Shown: positions 38,018-47,690, counted from the first letter of the stretch. The stretch is 64,000 nt of DNA from Dokdonia sp. PRO95 (GCF_000355805.1 NZ_CM001837.1:323434-387433), one strand, 5' to 3'. Program-made: numbers and translations. The notes: generated by a model from the sequence alone, not told the origin.

Positions 38018-38856
38018 TGGCAAAAAAAGTAAAAAAACACCCAGATGAGATGTCCTTTCTTGACCACTTGGAAGAATTAAGATGGCACTTAATTAGAGCT
38101 ACGCTCGCTGTAGTCATTATAGGTACCGTTGCTTTTATATTTAAAGGAACCCTTTTTGAAATTATTTTTGGCCCTCAAAATCCCGACTTTGTCTCTTATG
38201 ATATTTTATGTAAGATTTCTCAATTTTTTGGGGCAGAAAAAGGATGTATTGCAGATGGAGACATGGATTTTATCATCCAAAGTAGAAAAGTAGCTGGCCA
38301 ATTTAGTGCGGCTATATGGACCTCTATCATGGCAGGTGTCGTCATAGGTTTTCCGTATATTCTTTATGAATTTTGGAGATTTATTTCTCCAGGACTGTAT
38401 GAAAATGAACGTAAATCAAGTAAAGGCTTTATTGTAGTTGCCTCTTTACTTTTCTTTTTGGGAGCAGCATTTGGATACTTTGTAGTAGCACCATTATCTA
38501 TCAACTTCTTAGCAACTTTTAAAATATCTGACGCAGTTCAAAATGAATTTGACATCGATTCTTTTATAGGCCTCGTGCGAGCATCAGTACTAGCTTCTGG
38601 ATTTATATTTGAATTACCTATCATCATGTATTTCCTTACTAAAATAGGTCTTGTGACTCCTGAATTCCTTAAAAAGAATCGCAAGTACGCATTAGTTATT
38701 GTATTAATTTTGGCAGCAATTATAACGCCTCCAGATATTTCAACCCAAGTAATCGTTGCTGTGCCTATCATTATCCTGTACGAAGTAAGTATTTTTATTT
38801 CTAGAGGTGTTATCAGAAGAGAAAAACGCCGACTTAAGAAACAAGGACTTGCATAA
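38017..38856 (+). CDS. tatC: Twin-arginine translocase subunit TatC
   Basis: The membrane receptor of the Tat pathway for folded proteins. The 279-residue product has MSFLDHLEELRWHLIRA at the start, six hydrophobic helices, FPYILYEFWRFISPGLY with its conserved Pro-Gly, and FELPIIMYFL. The family is normally about 250 residues; here an insert after helix 1 (about 50-85, FGPQNPDFVSYDILCKISQFFG...) adds length, as in other Bacteroidota. It is coupled to kdsD by a TAATG overlap. No tatA lies nearby. Confidence 0.96.
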   Translation: MAKKVKKHPDEMSFLDHLEELRWHLIRATLAVVIIGTVAFIFKGTLFEIIFGPQNPDFVSYDILCKISQFFGAEKGCIADGDMDFIIQSRKVAGQFSAAIWTSIMAGVVIGFPYILYEFWRFISPGLYENERKSSKGFIVVASLLFFLGAAFGYFVVAPLSINFLATFKISDAVQNEFDIDSFIGLVRASVLASGFIFELPIIMYFLTKIGLVTPEFLKKNRKYALVIVLILAAIITPPDISTQVIVAVPIIILYEVSIFISRGVIRREKRRLKKQGLA

Positions 38857-38880
38857 CATTACTTAACTAATATTTAATTT

Positions 38881-38906
38881 TTTTACGCTTTCGCGAAAGC
38901 GTAAAA
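38881..38906. repeat. Palindrome copy 11 (26-base perfect palindrome)
   Basis: The perfect 16-mer at 38886-38901 with five more matching bases on each side (TTTTA...TAAAA): the longest perfect copy here. It lies between tatC and the AhpD-like gene and has Ts on its left and As inside its right arm. Confidence 0.95.
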
Positions 38907-38923
38907 CCACTATCCCCACAACT

Positions 38924-39283
38924 ATGAGCAATAATATAATAGACGATTTTAATAGCTACCGTTCTACAATGAACGATAAAATACTTGCCGACAACAACAA
39001 GATCGTCAAGCGTATTTTTAATCTAGACACTAATGCCTTTACAGAAGGTGCATTAGATAAAAAGACAAAAGAACTTCTAGGGCTCGTTGCCTCAACAGTA
39101 TTACGTTGTGATGACTGTGTAAAATATCACCTCGAGAGCTGTCATGATGAAGGTGTAACTAAGGAAGAAGTAATGGAAACATTAAGTATAGGTACTCTTG
39201 TAGGAGGAACTATTGTGATACCTCACTTGCGCCGTGCATATGAATACTGGGAAGCACTAGACGAGAGAAAAGCAGGTAAATAA
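38924..39283 (+). CDS. Carboxymuconolactone decarboxylase family protein (AhpD-like)
   Basis: A 119-residue protein with the CxxC motif DCVKYH preceded by RCD, giving C-D-D-C-V-K-Y-H, the active-site form of AhpD-like peroxidase partners rather than of true decarboxylases. The rest of the domain follows (ELLGLVASTVLRCDDCVKYHLESCHDEGVTKEEVMETLSIGTLVGGTIVIPHLRRAYEYW). It probably acts in peroxide reduction; the partner is not in the window. It lies between a palindrome copy and the small membrane protein gene. Confidence 0.9.
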   Translation: MSNNIIDDFNSYRSTMNDKILADNNKIVKRIFNLDTNAFTEGALDKKTKELLGLVASTVLRCDDCVKYHLESCHDEGVTKEEVMETLSIGTLVGGTIVIPHLRRAYEYWEALDERKAGK

Positions 39284-39297
39284 TAACACTGTGCACA

Positions 39298-39480
39298 ATG
39301 ATGAGATTTTGTAAGTTTTTTATATCCTTCTTCGTTGTGCACAGCATTATACTCACCGCTTTTCGATATTTAAGCAATTACAAAATAAGCTGGTTTGGAA
39401 TTTTATTTCAAGGTTTATTTTTTGGTCTCATAATGGCTTTCACTTTTACACGTTATAATAAGGTCAAGACAAAGGATTAA
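39298..39480 (+). CDS. Small hypothetical membrane protein
   Basis: A 60-residue product, not recognised. It has two hydrophobic stretches ([16 protein letters not shown] and [17 protein letters not shown]) and a basic C-terminus (RYNKVKTKD), so probably a two-helix inner-membrane protein. It lies 15 bases after the AhpD-like gene and 22 before lptB on the same strand, which supports it as real. Confidence 0.6.
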   Translation: MMRFCKFFISFFVVHSIILTAFRYLSNYKISWFGILFQGLFFGLIMAFTFTRYNKVKTKD

Positions 39481-39502
39481 ACAATTTGTATATTTACTTA
39501 CT

Positions 39503-40243
39503 ATGAAACTACGTGCTGAAAATTTAATGAAATCCTATAAGGGCCGACAGGTGGTTAAGGGAATTTCTGTAGAGGTAAATCAAGGAGAAATAGTAGGTTT
39601 ACTAGGGCCTAACGGAGCTGGAAAAACCACCTCTTTTTATATGATAGTAGGTCTTGTGAAGCCTAATGGTGGTAATATCTATCTAGAACAACAAGATATT
39701 ACAAAATACCCTATGTACAAACGCGCTCAAAACGGGATAGGCTATCTAGCTCAAGAGGCATCTGTTTTTAGAAAACTAAGTATTGAAGATAACATCTTGA
39801 GTGTGCTACAGCTCACAAAATTATCAAAGAAAGAGCAACTTCATAAAATGGAGGAACTCATAGAAGAGTTTAGCTTAGGTCATATACGTAAAAGTCGTGG
39901 TGATTTACTTTCTGGAGGTGAACGTCGTCGTACAGAGATTGCACGAGCACTAGCTACCTCTCCATCTTTTATATTACTTGATGAGCCTTTTGCTGGTGTT
40001 GACCCCGTAGCTGTAGAAGATATACAGCGTATCGTGGCACAACTCAAAGACAAAAATATAGGAATACTTATAACCGATCACAATGTCCAAGAAACACTTG
40101 CCATTACAGATCGCACTTACCTAATGTTTGAGGGTAGTATTCTTAAACATGGTGAGCCAGAAGAACTCGCAGCAGATGAGATGGTACGTAAAGTCTATCT
40201 AGGTCAAAACTTTGAACTGCGTAAGAAAAAACTATTTACCTAG
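39503..40243 (+). CDS. lptB: LPS export ABC transporter ATP-binding protein
   Basis: The ATPase that drives extraction of lipopolysaccharide from the inner membrane with LptFGC. The 246 residues hold Walker [15 protein letters not shown], the Q-loop LAQEASVF, signature [16 protein letters not shown], Walker [14 protein letters not shown] and H-loop ITDHNVQET. The LAQE and SGGERRR forms are typical for LptB. With kdsD it makes an envelope-related run of genes. Confidence 0.95.
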   Translation: MKLRAENLMKSYKGRQVVKGISVEVNQGEIVGLLGPNGAGKTTSFYMIVGLVKPNGGNIYLEQQDITKYPMYKRAQNGIGYLAQEASVFRKLSIEDNILSVLQLTKLSKKEQLHKMEELIEEFSLGHIRKSRGDLLSGGERRRTEIARALATSPSFILLDEPFAGVDPVAVEDIQRIVAQLKDKNIGILITDHNVQETLAITDRTYLMFEGSILKHGEPEELAADEMVRKVYLGQNFELRKKKLFT

Positions 40244-40308
40244 CCTACCATTAAACAAATCTCTAGGTGGGTTTTCTTGTACATCTCACTTATTAAACAA
40301 TTGCCATT

Positions 40309-41157
40309 TTGAAAACAACATTTACAATCATACTCGTCTGTTTCCTTTCTGTTTTTTGCAAGGCACAAACCCCTATACCTACACAGACTCAAGACACCTT
40401 AAGTGTTATAAAACTAGCAGTGTACGATACTAAGGTCATGCTTAAAGGCATAGGTCACGCTTATACCGGGCCACTGCGATGGAAAAAAGATGACTGGATT
40501 GTAGCTGGTACCATTGCTGGGGGAACGGCACTACTTTACTTTGTAGATGATGACGTAAATAATTTTTTCTCAAAAAGAAGTGACGATTTACCAACAGTAT
40601 TAGACGAAGTTGGAGAACGTGGCGGAAGTCCGCAGGTAATTTATGGCCTAACGGCTGGAACTTATTTATTTGGGTTATTTACTAAGAACCAAAAAGTACG
40701 TAGAGCGGGAGCCTTAATGACATCATCGGCAGTGACGGCTGGACTTTTACAAACCATTCTCAAGGCCTCCACAGGTAGAAGTAGACCAGAAAACGGTAAG
40801 GGAAAATTTGAATTTAACCCCTACAGTGGAATGGCAGGCTTTAGATCATTCCCTTCTGGACACACGATACTATCTGTAACCATGGCACACGCAGTTGCAA
40901 AACAATTTGATAACGCCTGGGTTAAGGTTGGAATATATGCCTTAGGATCTATTGCACCTTTACAAAGAATCTGGGGTGGAGCCCACTGGCTTACAGACGT
41001 GGCCCTTAGTGCTGCACTTAGTATTGTGATTGTAGATTCTATAGATAACTATATGAACAAGGCAAATGTATATCCCGACGGCTCTAAGAAAAACAATAGC
41101 ATTTCTTGGAAATTTAATGTAGGCTTAGGTCGCGCCGGGCTTACTGGTACTTTCTAG
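40309..41157 (+). CDS. PAP2 superfamily phosphatase, exported
   Basis: A phosphatidic acid phosphatase-type enzyme at the envelope. The 282 residues start with a signal peptide (TTFTIILVCFLSVFCKAQT) and carry the three PAP2 motifs: KASTGRSRP, SFPSGHT and the third in RIWGGAHWLTDVALS. Possible substrates are undecaprenyl diphosphate or lipid A phosphates. The start is TTG (40309-40311), chosen because it opens a proper signal peptide. It follows lptB by 65 bases. Confidence 0.9.
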   Translation: MKTTFTIILVCFLSVFCKAQTPIPTQTQDTLSVIKLAVYDTKVMLKGIGHAYTGPLRWKKDDWIVAGTIAGGTALLYFVDDDVNNFFSKRSDDLPTVLDEVGERGGSPQVIYGLTAGTYLFGLFTKNQKVRRAGALMTSSAVTAGLLQTILKASTGRSRPENGKGKFEFNPYSGMAGFRSFPSGHTILSVTMAHAVAKQFDNAWVKVGIYALGSIAPLQRIWGGAHWLTDVALSAALSIVIVDSIDNYMNKANVYPDGSKKNNSISWKFNVGLGRAGLTGTF

Positions 41158-41158
41158 A

Positions 41159-41536
41159 TTAACTTACTGGTAAAGTTTCTTGCTTCTGTGCTTTTATAGT
41201 AAGCACAAGCATTGCTACCCTGCTTATCACAAAACATAATAATCCAAAAACGGTACATAGCAAGGCTACTTTGAGTCCTCCTGCCATCATAGGCTGTGAG
41301 ATATTACCATTTCCCTCTATAGCATCAAAGGCTGTAATAAGACCTATAGTAGACCCGAGAAGTCCCCACATAAGTGCAAAAAGACTGAGATGACCTATGA
41401 GCTCTAGTGTATTTCTTACACGCTTTTTACCTACAAGTGCTAAAATAAATAAGACTAGTACTGCAAGTAAAACTAGTAAAATAGGCACCATAAATAGTAG
41501 CCCTCCTTCATTAATACGATCGATAATTTGTGACAT
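41159..41536 (-). CDS. MotA/TolQ/ExbB-like membrane protein
   Basis: A 125-residue protein with three hydrophobic helices: FMVPILLVLLAVLVLFILALVG, a second around LSLFALMWGLLGSTIGLITAF, and VALLCTVFGLLCFVISRVAML. The GLLGSTIGLITAF and GLKVALLCTVFGL segments match the proton-channel helices of TolQ/ExbB. It lacks the large cytoplasmic domain, so it is a short member. No ExbD/TolR partner is adjacent. It is convergent with the PAP2 gene, one base apart. Confidence 0.75.
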   Translation of the reverse strand: MSQIIDRINEGGLLFMVPILLVLLAVLVLFILALVGKKRVRNTLELIGHLSLFALMWGLLGSTIGLITAFDAIEGNGNISQPMMAGGLKVALLCTVFGLLCFVISRVAMLVLTIKAQKQETLPVS

Positions 41537-41747
41537 AACTTTAGTTTTTAAGATTAATGTGATGTAAATCTAGAGAGATAAAACACTTCTTAATATTATT
41601 TGCGACGAGTACCAGTTTATACTTCCAATATAGCAATTTAAAATCCGTCAACGAATAACCACCAGCCTGTTAGGTTATAGACAGCATATAAAGCGTTATT
41701 CATCTCAAAATAAATAAGGGCTATCATTTTTTTGTCATCTTTGTGAG

Positions 41748-42800
41748 ATGCTAGCACCATTGCTTAAAAAAACCATTTACTTACCTATACATATTATACT
41801 ATGGGTATTAGTATGGTTATTTTACATTTACTTTTTTAGCTATGCGGCAGATAATGATCAGTTTGTCATACACTTTGCAACTAGCCTCCTACCTATTACT
41901 ATCGTAGTAACCTACATTATTGCTTATTATCTAATACCACGTTTCCTTCTCAAAAAGAGATATATTGTTTTTACTGCATACCTATTATACACTGTAGTAG
42001 GCTCACTGTTTTTAATAATTATCATCACCTTCATAAACTTTATCTTCTTATCTAATTATGATATGAAGCAAATGCCCTTGCTCACGCGTAACTTTGTTTT
42101 TGTTTTCATACTCGTGTACCTCGTGGCTGGATTAGTCTCACTTGCACAACTGCTCAAATACAACTACAAGGCAATACATCGCAATAGTGTATTAGAAAAT
42201 AAAATACTAGAAGGGCAATTACTACTTAAAGAAAAGGAACTCCATTACCTTAAAGAGCAAATACACCCTCATTTTTTATTTAACACACTTAATACGATTT
42301 ATGGAGCGGCCCTAAAAGAATCTAAGCACACTCCAGACCTGATTCTCAAATTATCTAATCTACTCGACTACTCGCTTAATCAAATAAAGAAAAAGACCGT
42401 TGCCATATCTGAAGAGACTGGATATATAGATTCTTATATAGGTCTTGAGCAGGTGCGTTTTAGAGAGTCTCTAAGTGTCACCTTTACAAAAAACATACAG
42501 CGAGATATTCAAGTCCCGCCTATGTTATTTATCGCCTTTGTAGAAAATGCTTTTAAACACGGAGGGCCTATTGATGAGTTCCTTATTATAAACATACATC
42601 TTGAGGTGGTAGATAAGCGATTACATTTTACAATAAAAAATACAGTGAAAGCTGCTCAAAACAACACGCTTAATCATGGTCTTGGGCTTAAAAACAGTAA
42701 AAAAAGACTTGATGTGCTTTACCCAAAGAAATACACACTCACAAGTGAGCTAAAAGACAACTGGTTTTACCTAGATGTAAACATTACATTAGATCAATGA
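41748..42800 (+). CDS. Sensor histidine kinase, LytS/YpdA family
   Basis: A 350-residue membrane kinase: four membrane helices in the first 140 residues, a short coiled coil, then the His_kinase domain with the phospho-His motif EQIHPHFLFNTLNTIYGA and an ATPase with FVENAFKHG and NHGLGLKNSKKRL. This family normally pairs with LytTR regulators, and such a gene follows with a four-base overlap. The stimulus is unknown. Confidence 0.93.
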   Translation: MLAPLLKKTIYLPIHIILWVLVWLFYIYFFSYAADNDQFVIHFATSLLPITIVVTYIIAYYLIPRFLLKKRYIVFTAYLLYTVVGSLFLIIIITFINFIFLSNYDMKQMPLLTRNFVFVFILVYLVAGLVSLAQLLKYNYKAIHRNSVLENKILEGQLLLKEKELHYLKEQIHPHFLFNTLNTIYGAALKESKHTPDLILKLSNLLDYSLNQIKKKTVAISEETGYIDSYIGLEQVRFRESLSVTFTKNIQRDIQVPPMLFIAFVENAFKHGGPIDEFLIINIHLEVVDKRLHFTIKNTVKAAQNNTLNHGLGLKNSKKRLDVLYPKKYTLTSELKDNWFYLDVNITLDQ

Positions 42801-43495
42801 GAACGTACAATGCAATCATAATAGACGACGAGCCCATGGCACGTGAAATTTTAGAAAGTCACCTTTCAAAAATTGAACAAATAAGCGTGGTAGCCTCTTG
42901 TAAAAATGCCGCACAAGGTTTTAGCGCTCTAAGTGCTCACGATGTAGACCTTGTATTTTTAGACATAAATATGCCAGAGGTTACAGGTCTTATGTTTGCC
43001 AGAGCAATACAAGGTAATACTAAGATTATTTTTACCACCGCTTACCGTGAGTATGCCATAGATGGTTTTGATCTTCAAGCAGTAGACTACCTACTTAAAC
43101 CTATCTCATTAGAAAGATTAATGAAGGCCCTACAGAAATTTTATAACGAAGTAGATAAGCCAGCGCAAAAAACAATTACAGATACCTTTACATTTTTTAG
43201 ATCTGACCGTAAAATGGTGAAGGTAGACTTTAACAGTATTCTCTATATAGAAAGTCTAGGTGACTACCTAAAAATTCACACCAACGATGAGATTATTGTT
43301 ACCCGAGAGACACTATCATCTGCTATAGAAAAATTGCCCATAAAACAATTCTTAAGAACCCATCGCTCATACATAGTGGCTGTGCAAAAAATAGATAGCT
43401 ACACAAATGAGCACATCACTATAGATGAAACCGTTATCCCTATAAGTAGAAGCTATCGAGATACAACGCTTCAGTTATTAAGTTCTATAAAATAA
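42797..43495 (+). CDS. LytTR DNA-binding response regulator
   Basis: A 232-residue regulator. The receiver has IIDDEPMAREIL, phosphoacceptor Asp in LVFLDINMPEVTG, switch Thr in FTTAYREYAI and YLLKPI. The C-terminal LytTR domain (about 135-232) has MVKVDFNSILYIESLGDYLKI and KQFLRTHRSYIVAVQKID. It is translationally coupled to the kinase (ATGA overlap). Such pairs often control one nearby promoter; none is obvious. Confidence 0.95.
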   Translation: MRTYNAIIIDDEPMAREILESHLSKIEQISVVASCKNAAQGFSALSAHDVDLVFLDINMPEVTGLMFARAIQGNTKIIFTTAYREYAIDGFDLQAVDYLLKPISLERLMKALQKFYNEVDKPAQKTITDTFTFFRSDRKMVKVDFNSILYIESLGDYLKIHTNDEIIVTRETLSSAIEKLPIKQFLRTHRSYIVAVQKIDSYTNEHITIDETVIPISRSYRDTTLQLLSSIK

Positions 43496-43509
43496 CGCAG
43501 TTTATTACG

Positions 43510-43517
43510 TACCTTTG
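43510..43517 (+). promoter_or_regulatory. Candidate -7 box of folE
   Basis: TACCTTTG matches TAnnTTTG exactly and lies about 100 bases before folE. A -33 TTG is not clear, so this is a candidate only. Confidence 0.45.
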
Positions 43518-43563
43518 CAAGCCTTTAAAAGTCTTAACGACTGAGGTAAAAATAATGTGTTGA

Positions 43564-43585
43564 TTACGCTTTCGCGAAAGCGTAA
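43564..43585. repeat. Palindrome copy 12 (perfect, in folE leader)
   Basis: Perfect 16-mer at 43567-43582, extended to 22 bases by TTA/TAA. It lies between the candidate folE promoter and its start codon, so it may be in the 5' leader. Confidence 0.95.
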
Positions 43586-43615
43586 AAGACCCCATTAAAA
43601 GGAGTACCGCATACT

Positions 43616-44299
43616 ATGAAAACAGAATTAGAAAGACAATTAGACCAAATTGAAGCAATAGGTGATGACCACATAGGGACCAGCGCGGTTACCCCATTGC
43701 GTGCAGATGCTTTTGAAATGAGCAATGCAGATAAACTTGCAAGCATCCAGAAGGACGTCGCTCACATTATGGAAACCCTAGGGCTAGATATGACAGACGA
43801 CAGCCTTAAAGGAACACCAAAACGTGTGGCAAAGATGTTTGTAAACGAGATATTTTCTGGTTTACATCCTGATAATAAGCCTAATGTTTCAGTATTTGAT
43901 AATAATTACAAATACGGAGAGATGCTAGTTGAAAAAAACATCACAGTATACTCTACCTGTGAGCATCACTTACTACCTATAGTAGGTCGTGCACACGTAG
44001 CATACATCTCAAACGGAACCGTGGTAGGGCTTAGTAAAATGAACCGCATTGTAGACTACTATGCAAAGCGTCCTCAAGTACAAGAGCGACTCACTATGCA
44101 AATTGTGCAAGAATTACAACGTGCTATGGGCACAGAAGATGTAGCCTGCGTTATAGACGCAAAACACCTTTGTGTAAACAGCCGTGGTATACGTGATATA
44201 GAAAGTAGCACGGTAACCAGCGAGTTTGGCGGGAAGTTTAAAGAAGAAGCTACACGTAGAGAATTTTTAGACTACATCAAGCTAGACACAGATTTTTAA
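43616..44299 (+). CDS. folE: GTP cyclohydrolase I
   Basis: Makes dihydroneopterin triphosphate from GTP, first step to folate. The 227 residues include the zinc-binding CEHHLLPI, YISNGTVVGLSKMNRIVDYYAKRPQVQERL and the later zinc Cys in AKHLCVNSRGI. A weak AAGGAG (43599-43604) lies eleven bases before the ATG. Its leader carries a palindrome copy and it ends at a good terminator, so it is a single-gene unit. Confidence 0.97.
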   Translation: MKTELERQLDQIEAIGDDHIGTSAVTPLRADAFEMSNADKLASIQKDVAHIMETLGLDMTDDSLKGTPKRVAKMFVNEIFSGLHPDNKPNVSVFDNNYKYGEMLVEKNITVYSTCEHHLLPIVGRAHVAYISNGTVVGLSKMNRIVDYYAKRPQVQERLTMQIVQELQRAMGTEDVACVIDAKHLCVNSRGIRDIESSTVTSEFGGKFKEEATRREFLDYIKLDTDF

Positions 44300-44329
44300 G
44301 AAGCTACAGCTTGCTTATGCATACCTATA

Positions 44330-44361
44330 AAAAAGCGGTTTCTTTTTAGTGACCGCTTTTT
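44330..44361 (+). terminator. folE terminator
   Basis: Ten-base perfect stem AAAAAGCGGT/ACCGCTTTTT (44330-44339 with 44352-44361), twelve-base loop. The final T-run overlaps the -33 TTG of the cysS promoter. Confidence 0.85.
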
Positions 44362-44390
44362 GAGTTTTACAATTAAGATATTTACCTTCG
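44360..44390 (+). promoter_or_regulatory. cysS promoter (-33 TTG / -7 TACCTTCG)
   Basis: TTG at 44360-44362, 20 bases, then TACCTTCG at 44383-44390, one base off TAnnTTTG. It lies 24 bases before the cysS ATG. The -33 element is the tail of the folE terminator. Confidence 0.55.
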
Positions 44391-44414
44391 TTACACACAT
44401 AAATAGCACATAAA

Positions 44415-45899
44415 ATGCCTTTATACCAAGATCAAGAACTCACAGTTTACAATTCGCTTTCTGGAAAGAAAGAAATCTTCACACCTCTACTCGAGGGTTA
44501 TGTAGGTATGTATGTGTGCGGTCCTACGGTATATAGTAATGTACACTTAGGTAATGTGCGCACCTTTATGAGTTTTGATATGATATTTAGGTATCTCAAA
44601 CACTTAGGTTATAAAGTGCGCTATGTGCGTAATATTACAGATGCTGGTCACCTCACAGATGATGCAGATCAAGGAGAGGATAAGATTGCAAAAAAAGCAA
44701 GACTAGAGCAAATTGAGCCTATGGAAGTTGTACAGAAGTACACGCTAGACTTTCACGACATTCTCAATAAATTTAATTTCTTACCTCCTAGTATAGAACC
44801 TACAGCTACAGGTCACATCATAGAGCAAATAGAAATAATCAAAAAGATTATAGACAACGGGTATGCTTATGAGAAAAATGGCTCTGTATACTTTGATGTA
44901 ATAAAATTTAATGAAGACCACGAGTATGGTAAACTTTCTGGCCGCAAGCTAGAAGATATGATTACAAACACTCGTGCCCTTAGTGCACAAGATGAGAAGA
45001 ACAATCCTCAAGATTTTGCACTTTGGAAAAAAGCAGAACCTGAGCACATAATGCGCTGGCCTAGCCCGTGGGGTGATGGCTTCCCAGGGTGGCACCTAGA
45101 GTGTACTGCAATGAGTACAAAATATCTAGGAGAACAGTTTGATATACACGGTGGTGGTATGGATCTTAAGTTTCCTCATCACGAGTGTGAGATTGCTCAA
45201 AATGAAGCTGCAATAGGTACAGAGCCTGTAAAGTACTGGCTACACGCAAATATGCTCACCCTTAACGGCCAGAAAATGGCAAAGAGTACTGGTAACAGTA
45301 TCAACCCAGGTGAGATTTTTACAGGAGACAGTACTCACTTAACAAAGGGATTTGCCCCTAGCGTTGCAAGGTTTTTTATCTTACAGAGTAGCTACCGCAG
45401 CATTATGGACTTCTCAAATGACGCATTACTAGCGAGTGAAAAAGGTTTTAACAGACTAATGGAAGCGCTCAAAATTGCAAAAAATCTAGACACATCTAAA
45501 GAAAGTAGCTTTAATGTAAACGACTGGAAGGCGTCTTGCTACGCCGCGATGAATGACGATTTTAACACTCCGATACTCATTGCACATCTTTTTGATGCAG
45601 TAAAGCAAATACACCTTATTAAAGACGGAAAAGCAACTATCACTGCAAGTGATCTTAAGTTATTACTTGAGACGATTAATGCTTTCGTTTTTGACGTACT
45701 TGGACTTGAAGACAATAACGCTTTCGCGAAAGCGGACGACTCAAAATTAAGTGGCACCGTAGAGTTACTTATAAAACTTCGTAAAGAAGCACGTGAAAAC
45801 AAAGATTTTGCACTAAGTGACAAAATACGAGATGAACTTATAGAGCTAGGTATCCAGCTCAAAGATGGTCGTGAGGGAACTACCTTTACTGTAAACTAA
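44415..45899 (+). CDS. cysS: Cysteinyl-tRNA synthetase
   Basis: Charges tRNA-Cys. The 494-residue class I enzyme has [19 protein letters not shown] (HIGH region), zinc ligands in the WHLECTAMS and [11 protein letters not shown] segments, and KMAKSTGNS (KMSKS form). A palindrome copy encodes [11 protein letters not shown] in the C-terminal helical part, away from the active site. Its stop TAA overlaps the ATG of yidD by one base. Confidence 0.98.
   Translation: MPLYQDQELTVYNSLSGKKEIFTPLLEGYVGMYVCGPTVYSNVHLGNVRTFMSFDMIFRYLKHLGYKVRYVRNITDAGHLTDDADQGEDKIAKKARLEQIEPMEVVQKYTLDFHDILNKFNFLPPSIEPTATGHIIEQIEIIKKIIDNGYAYEKNGSVYFDVIKFNEDHEYGKLSGRKLEDMITNTRALSAQDEKNNPQDFALWKKAEPEHIMRWPSPWGDGFPGWHLECTAMSTKYLGEQFDIHGGGMDLKFPHHECEIAQNEAAIGTEPVKYWLHANMLTLNGQKMAKSTGNSINPGEIFTGDSTHLTKGFAPSVARFFILQSSYRSIMDFSNDALLASEKGFNRLMEALKIAKNLDTSKESSFNVNDWKASCYAAMNDDFNTPILIAHLFDAVKQIHLIKDGKATITASDLKLLLETINAFVFDVLGLEDNNAFAKADDSKLSGTVELLIKLRKEARENKDFALSDKIRDELIELGIQLKDGREGTTFTVN
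45719..45734. repeat. Palindrome copy 13 (perfect, inside cysS)
   Basis: Perfect 16-mer, read as Ala-Phe-Ala-Lys-Ala. A partial relative, GCTTTCG, lies 40 bases before it. Confidence 0.95.
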
Positions 45900-46153
45900 T
45901 GGCTTCTGCAAAGAAAATAGCAATTGCTCCCTTTTTAGGAATCATCTGGTTTTACCAAAAATTTATCTCCTCGTGGACACCTAGCACTTGCCGCTACTCA
46001 CCCACTTGCTCTTATTACACCAAGACCGCTTTTCAAAGGCACGGACTTTTAACAGGTGGAAAGCTGGCATTAAAACGTATTTTATCTTGCCATCCTTGGG
46101 GTGGCCAAGGATATGACCCAGTTCCCGAAAAAGAAGAAGTAAATAATATGTAA
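45899..46153 (+). CDS. yidD: Membrane protein insertion efficiency factor YidD
   Basis: An 84-residue small protein that assists YidC-mediated membrane insertion. It has the family motif set [33 protein letters not shown], with all three cysteines, and ends [17 protein letters not shown]. It usually sits near rnpA/yidC, but here it is coupled to cysS by a one-base overlap, a known position in Bacteroidota. Confidence 0.95.
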   Translation: MASAKKIAIAPFLGIIWFYQKFISSWTPSTCRYSPTCSYYTKTAFQRHGLLTGGKLALKRILSCHPWGGQGYDPVPEKEEVNNM

Positions 46154-46267
46154 TCCCTTTTAAAATCTGCTATTAAGGTTTTAAATTGCTTACTTAAATA
46201 AACAACACTTACTCAGTCATAATTGGAGTAATTAACAAATATTCTGAGTAGCCAATAATCCCAACAT

Positions 46268-47206
46268 ATGCTCGCATTAAAATTTACGTGGAATCCAGTA
46301 TCAGGACTAGATCTAGGCTTTATTACCATCCATTTTTATAGCTTAATGTTTGTAGTTGCATTCTCATTGGGTTTCTATTTAATGAAAAAAATGTTTCAGC
46401 GTGAGGATGTTGCTATTGAGAAACTAGACAGTTTATTTATTTATGCTGTAGTCTCTATTCTTTTAGGAGCACGACTAGGTCACGTTTTCTTTTATCAAAC
46501 AGAATTACTTTGGGAAGACCCGCTTTCTGTGTTGTTACCATTTAGGTTTGTCCCAGAATTTGAGTTTACCGGTTTTAGAGGTCTTGCCAGTCATGGAGCC
46601 GCAATGGCCACCATTTTCGGGCTATACTTATATAACAAAAAAGTGTTGCACAAATCGGTTTTATGGATCTTAGATCGTGTAGTAATCACTTGTGCTTCTG
46701 GAGCTGTGTTTGTGCGCATAGGGAACTTTTTAAACTCAGAGATGGTGGGGAAGGTTACAGATGGTCCACTAGGCATACAGTTTGTGCAAGATGAGATTTC
46801 TGAGCGACGAGCAGTATCACTCACTAATATTCCTAATCCAGCACAAGCATATCAAGCGCTAACTAGCGACCCTCAATTTGCAGATATCATAAGCACTATA
46901 CCGTTTAGATATCCTGGACAGCTCATGGAGGCTTTTGGGTATGTGTTTGTATTCCTTATCTTATTTATTCTATACTGGAAGACAGACGCCCGCAAGAAAT
47001 CAGGATTTTTATTCGGTTTATTCTTATTACTACTCATGGGCGTGCGTTTTATAGTAGAAAACTTTAAACGTGAGCAGGTGGAGAATCGGGAAGATTGGAT
47101 ATTTAATTTGAACACAGGTCAGGTATTAAGTATTCCTTTTATACTAATAGGCCTATATTTTGTAATCACATCATTTACTAAAAAAACATCTTATGAAGCT
47201 TCGTAA
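46268..47206 (+). CDS. lgt: Prolipoprotein diacylglyceryl transferase
   Basis: Adds diacylglycerol to the lipobox cysteine of lipoproteins, in the inner membrane. The 312 residues have several helices, an HFYSLMFVVAFSLGFYLM start, GARLGHVFFYQ, GLASHGAAMATIFG (active-site His region) and RIGNFLNSEMVGKVTDGPLG (Lgt signature). The last 14 bases overlap the DUF192 gene, so the two are coupled. Confidence 0.96.
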   Translation: MLALKFTWNPVSGLDLGFITIHFYSLMFVVAFSLGFYLMKKMFQREDVAIEKLDSLFIYAVVSILLGARLGHVFFYQTELLWEDPLSVLLPFRFVPEFEFTGFRGLASHGAAMATIFGLYLYNKKVLHKSVLWILDRVVITCASGAVFVRIGNFLNSEMVGKVTDGPLGIQFVQDEISERRAVSLTNIPNPAQAYQALTSDPQFADIISTIPFRYPGQLMEAFGYVFVFLILFILYWKTDARKKSGFLFGLFLLLLMGVRFIVENFKREQVENREDWIFNLNTGQVLSIPFILIGLYFVITSFTKKTSYEAS

Positions 47207-47690
47207 CGCTGCTTACATTTCGCTTTTCTCAATTCTTCTTACTGGAGTAAGTTGCAAAAATAATAACAACCCAGATAGCATAATCTCTGTTGAGAAACCG
47301 TCTTTTAAAAAAGAAGGAGAGCTTACACTTATAAAAGCTTCTGGACAAGTAATACGTACGATAGATATAGAAGTAGCAGACACTGCATACGAGCAAGAAG
47401 TAGATCTTAAAAATAGAGATAGACTTCTACCACATCAAGGAGTCCTTTTTCTATATCCACAAGAAGAATTAAGAGGATATTATATGACTGACATTAGATT
47501 CCCTCTAGATCTTATACACATAAACGCAGAGAATGTGATTGTGAGTTTTTCTGAAAACACTACACCGCTAGATGATAAGACATTCTTACCTTCACAAGTA
47601 CCTTCGCAGCTAGTTTTAAAGATTAACGGTGGCCTATCTGAAGAGTGGGTTATTGAGGTAGGAGATCGGGTAGAATGGAAGCTTCTTTAA
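47193..47690 (+). CDS. DUF192 family exported protein
   Basis: A 165-residue protein. The N-terminus is a signal of lipoprotein type (RNAAYISLFSILLTGVSCKNNN; cysteine after a Gly-Val-Ser box), then a DUF192 domain (IDIEVADTAYEQEVDLKNRDRLLPHQGVLFLYP...GYYMTDIRFPLDLIHINAENVIVSFSENTTPL). The function of DUF192 is not known; it is often secreted. The start overlaps lgt, an apt place for a lipoprotein. Confidence 0.85.
   Translation: MKLRNAAYISLFSILLTGVSCKNNNNPDSIISVEKPSFKKEGELTLIKASGQVIRTIDIEVADTAYEQEVDLKNRDRLLPHQGVLFLYPQEELRGYYMTDIRFPLDLIHINAENVIVSFSENTTPLDDKTFLPSQVPSQLVLKINGGLSEEWVIEVGDRVEWKLL

Noticed and set aside
39298-39480. Small membrane frame dismissed as noise
   Set aside because: I kept it instead, because its spacing to both neighbours is short and it encodes two plausible helices.
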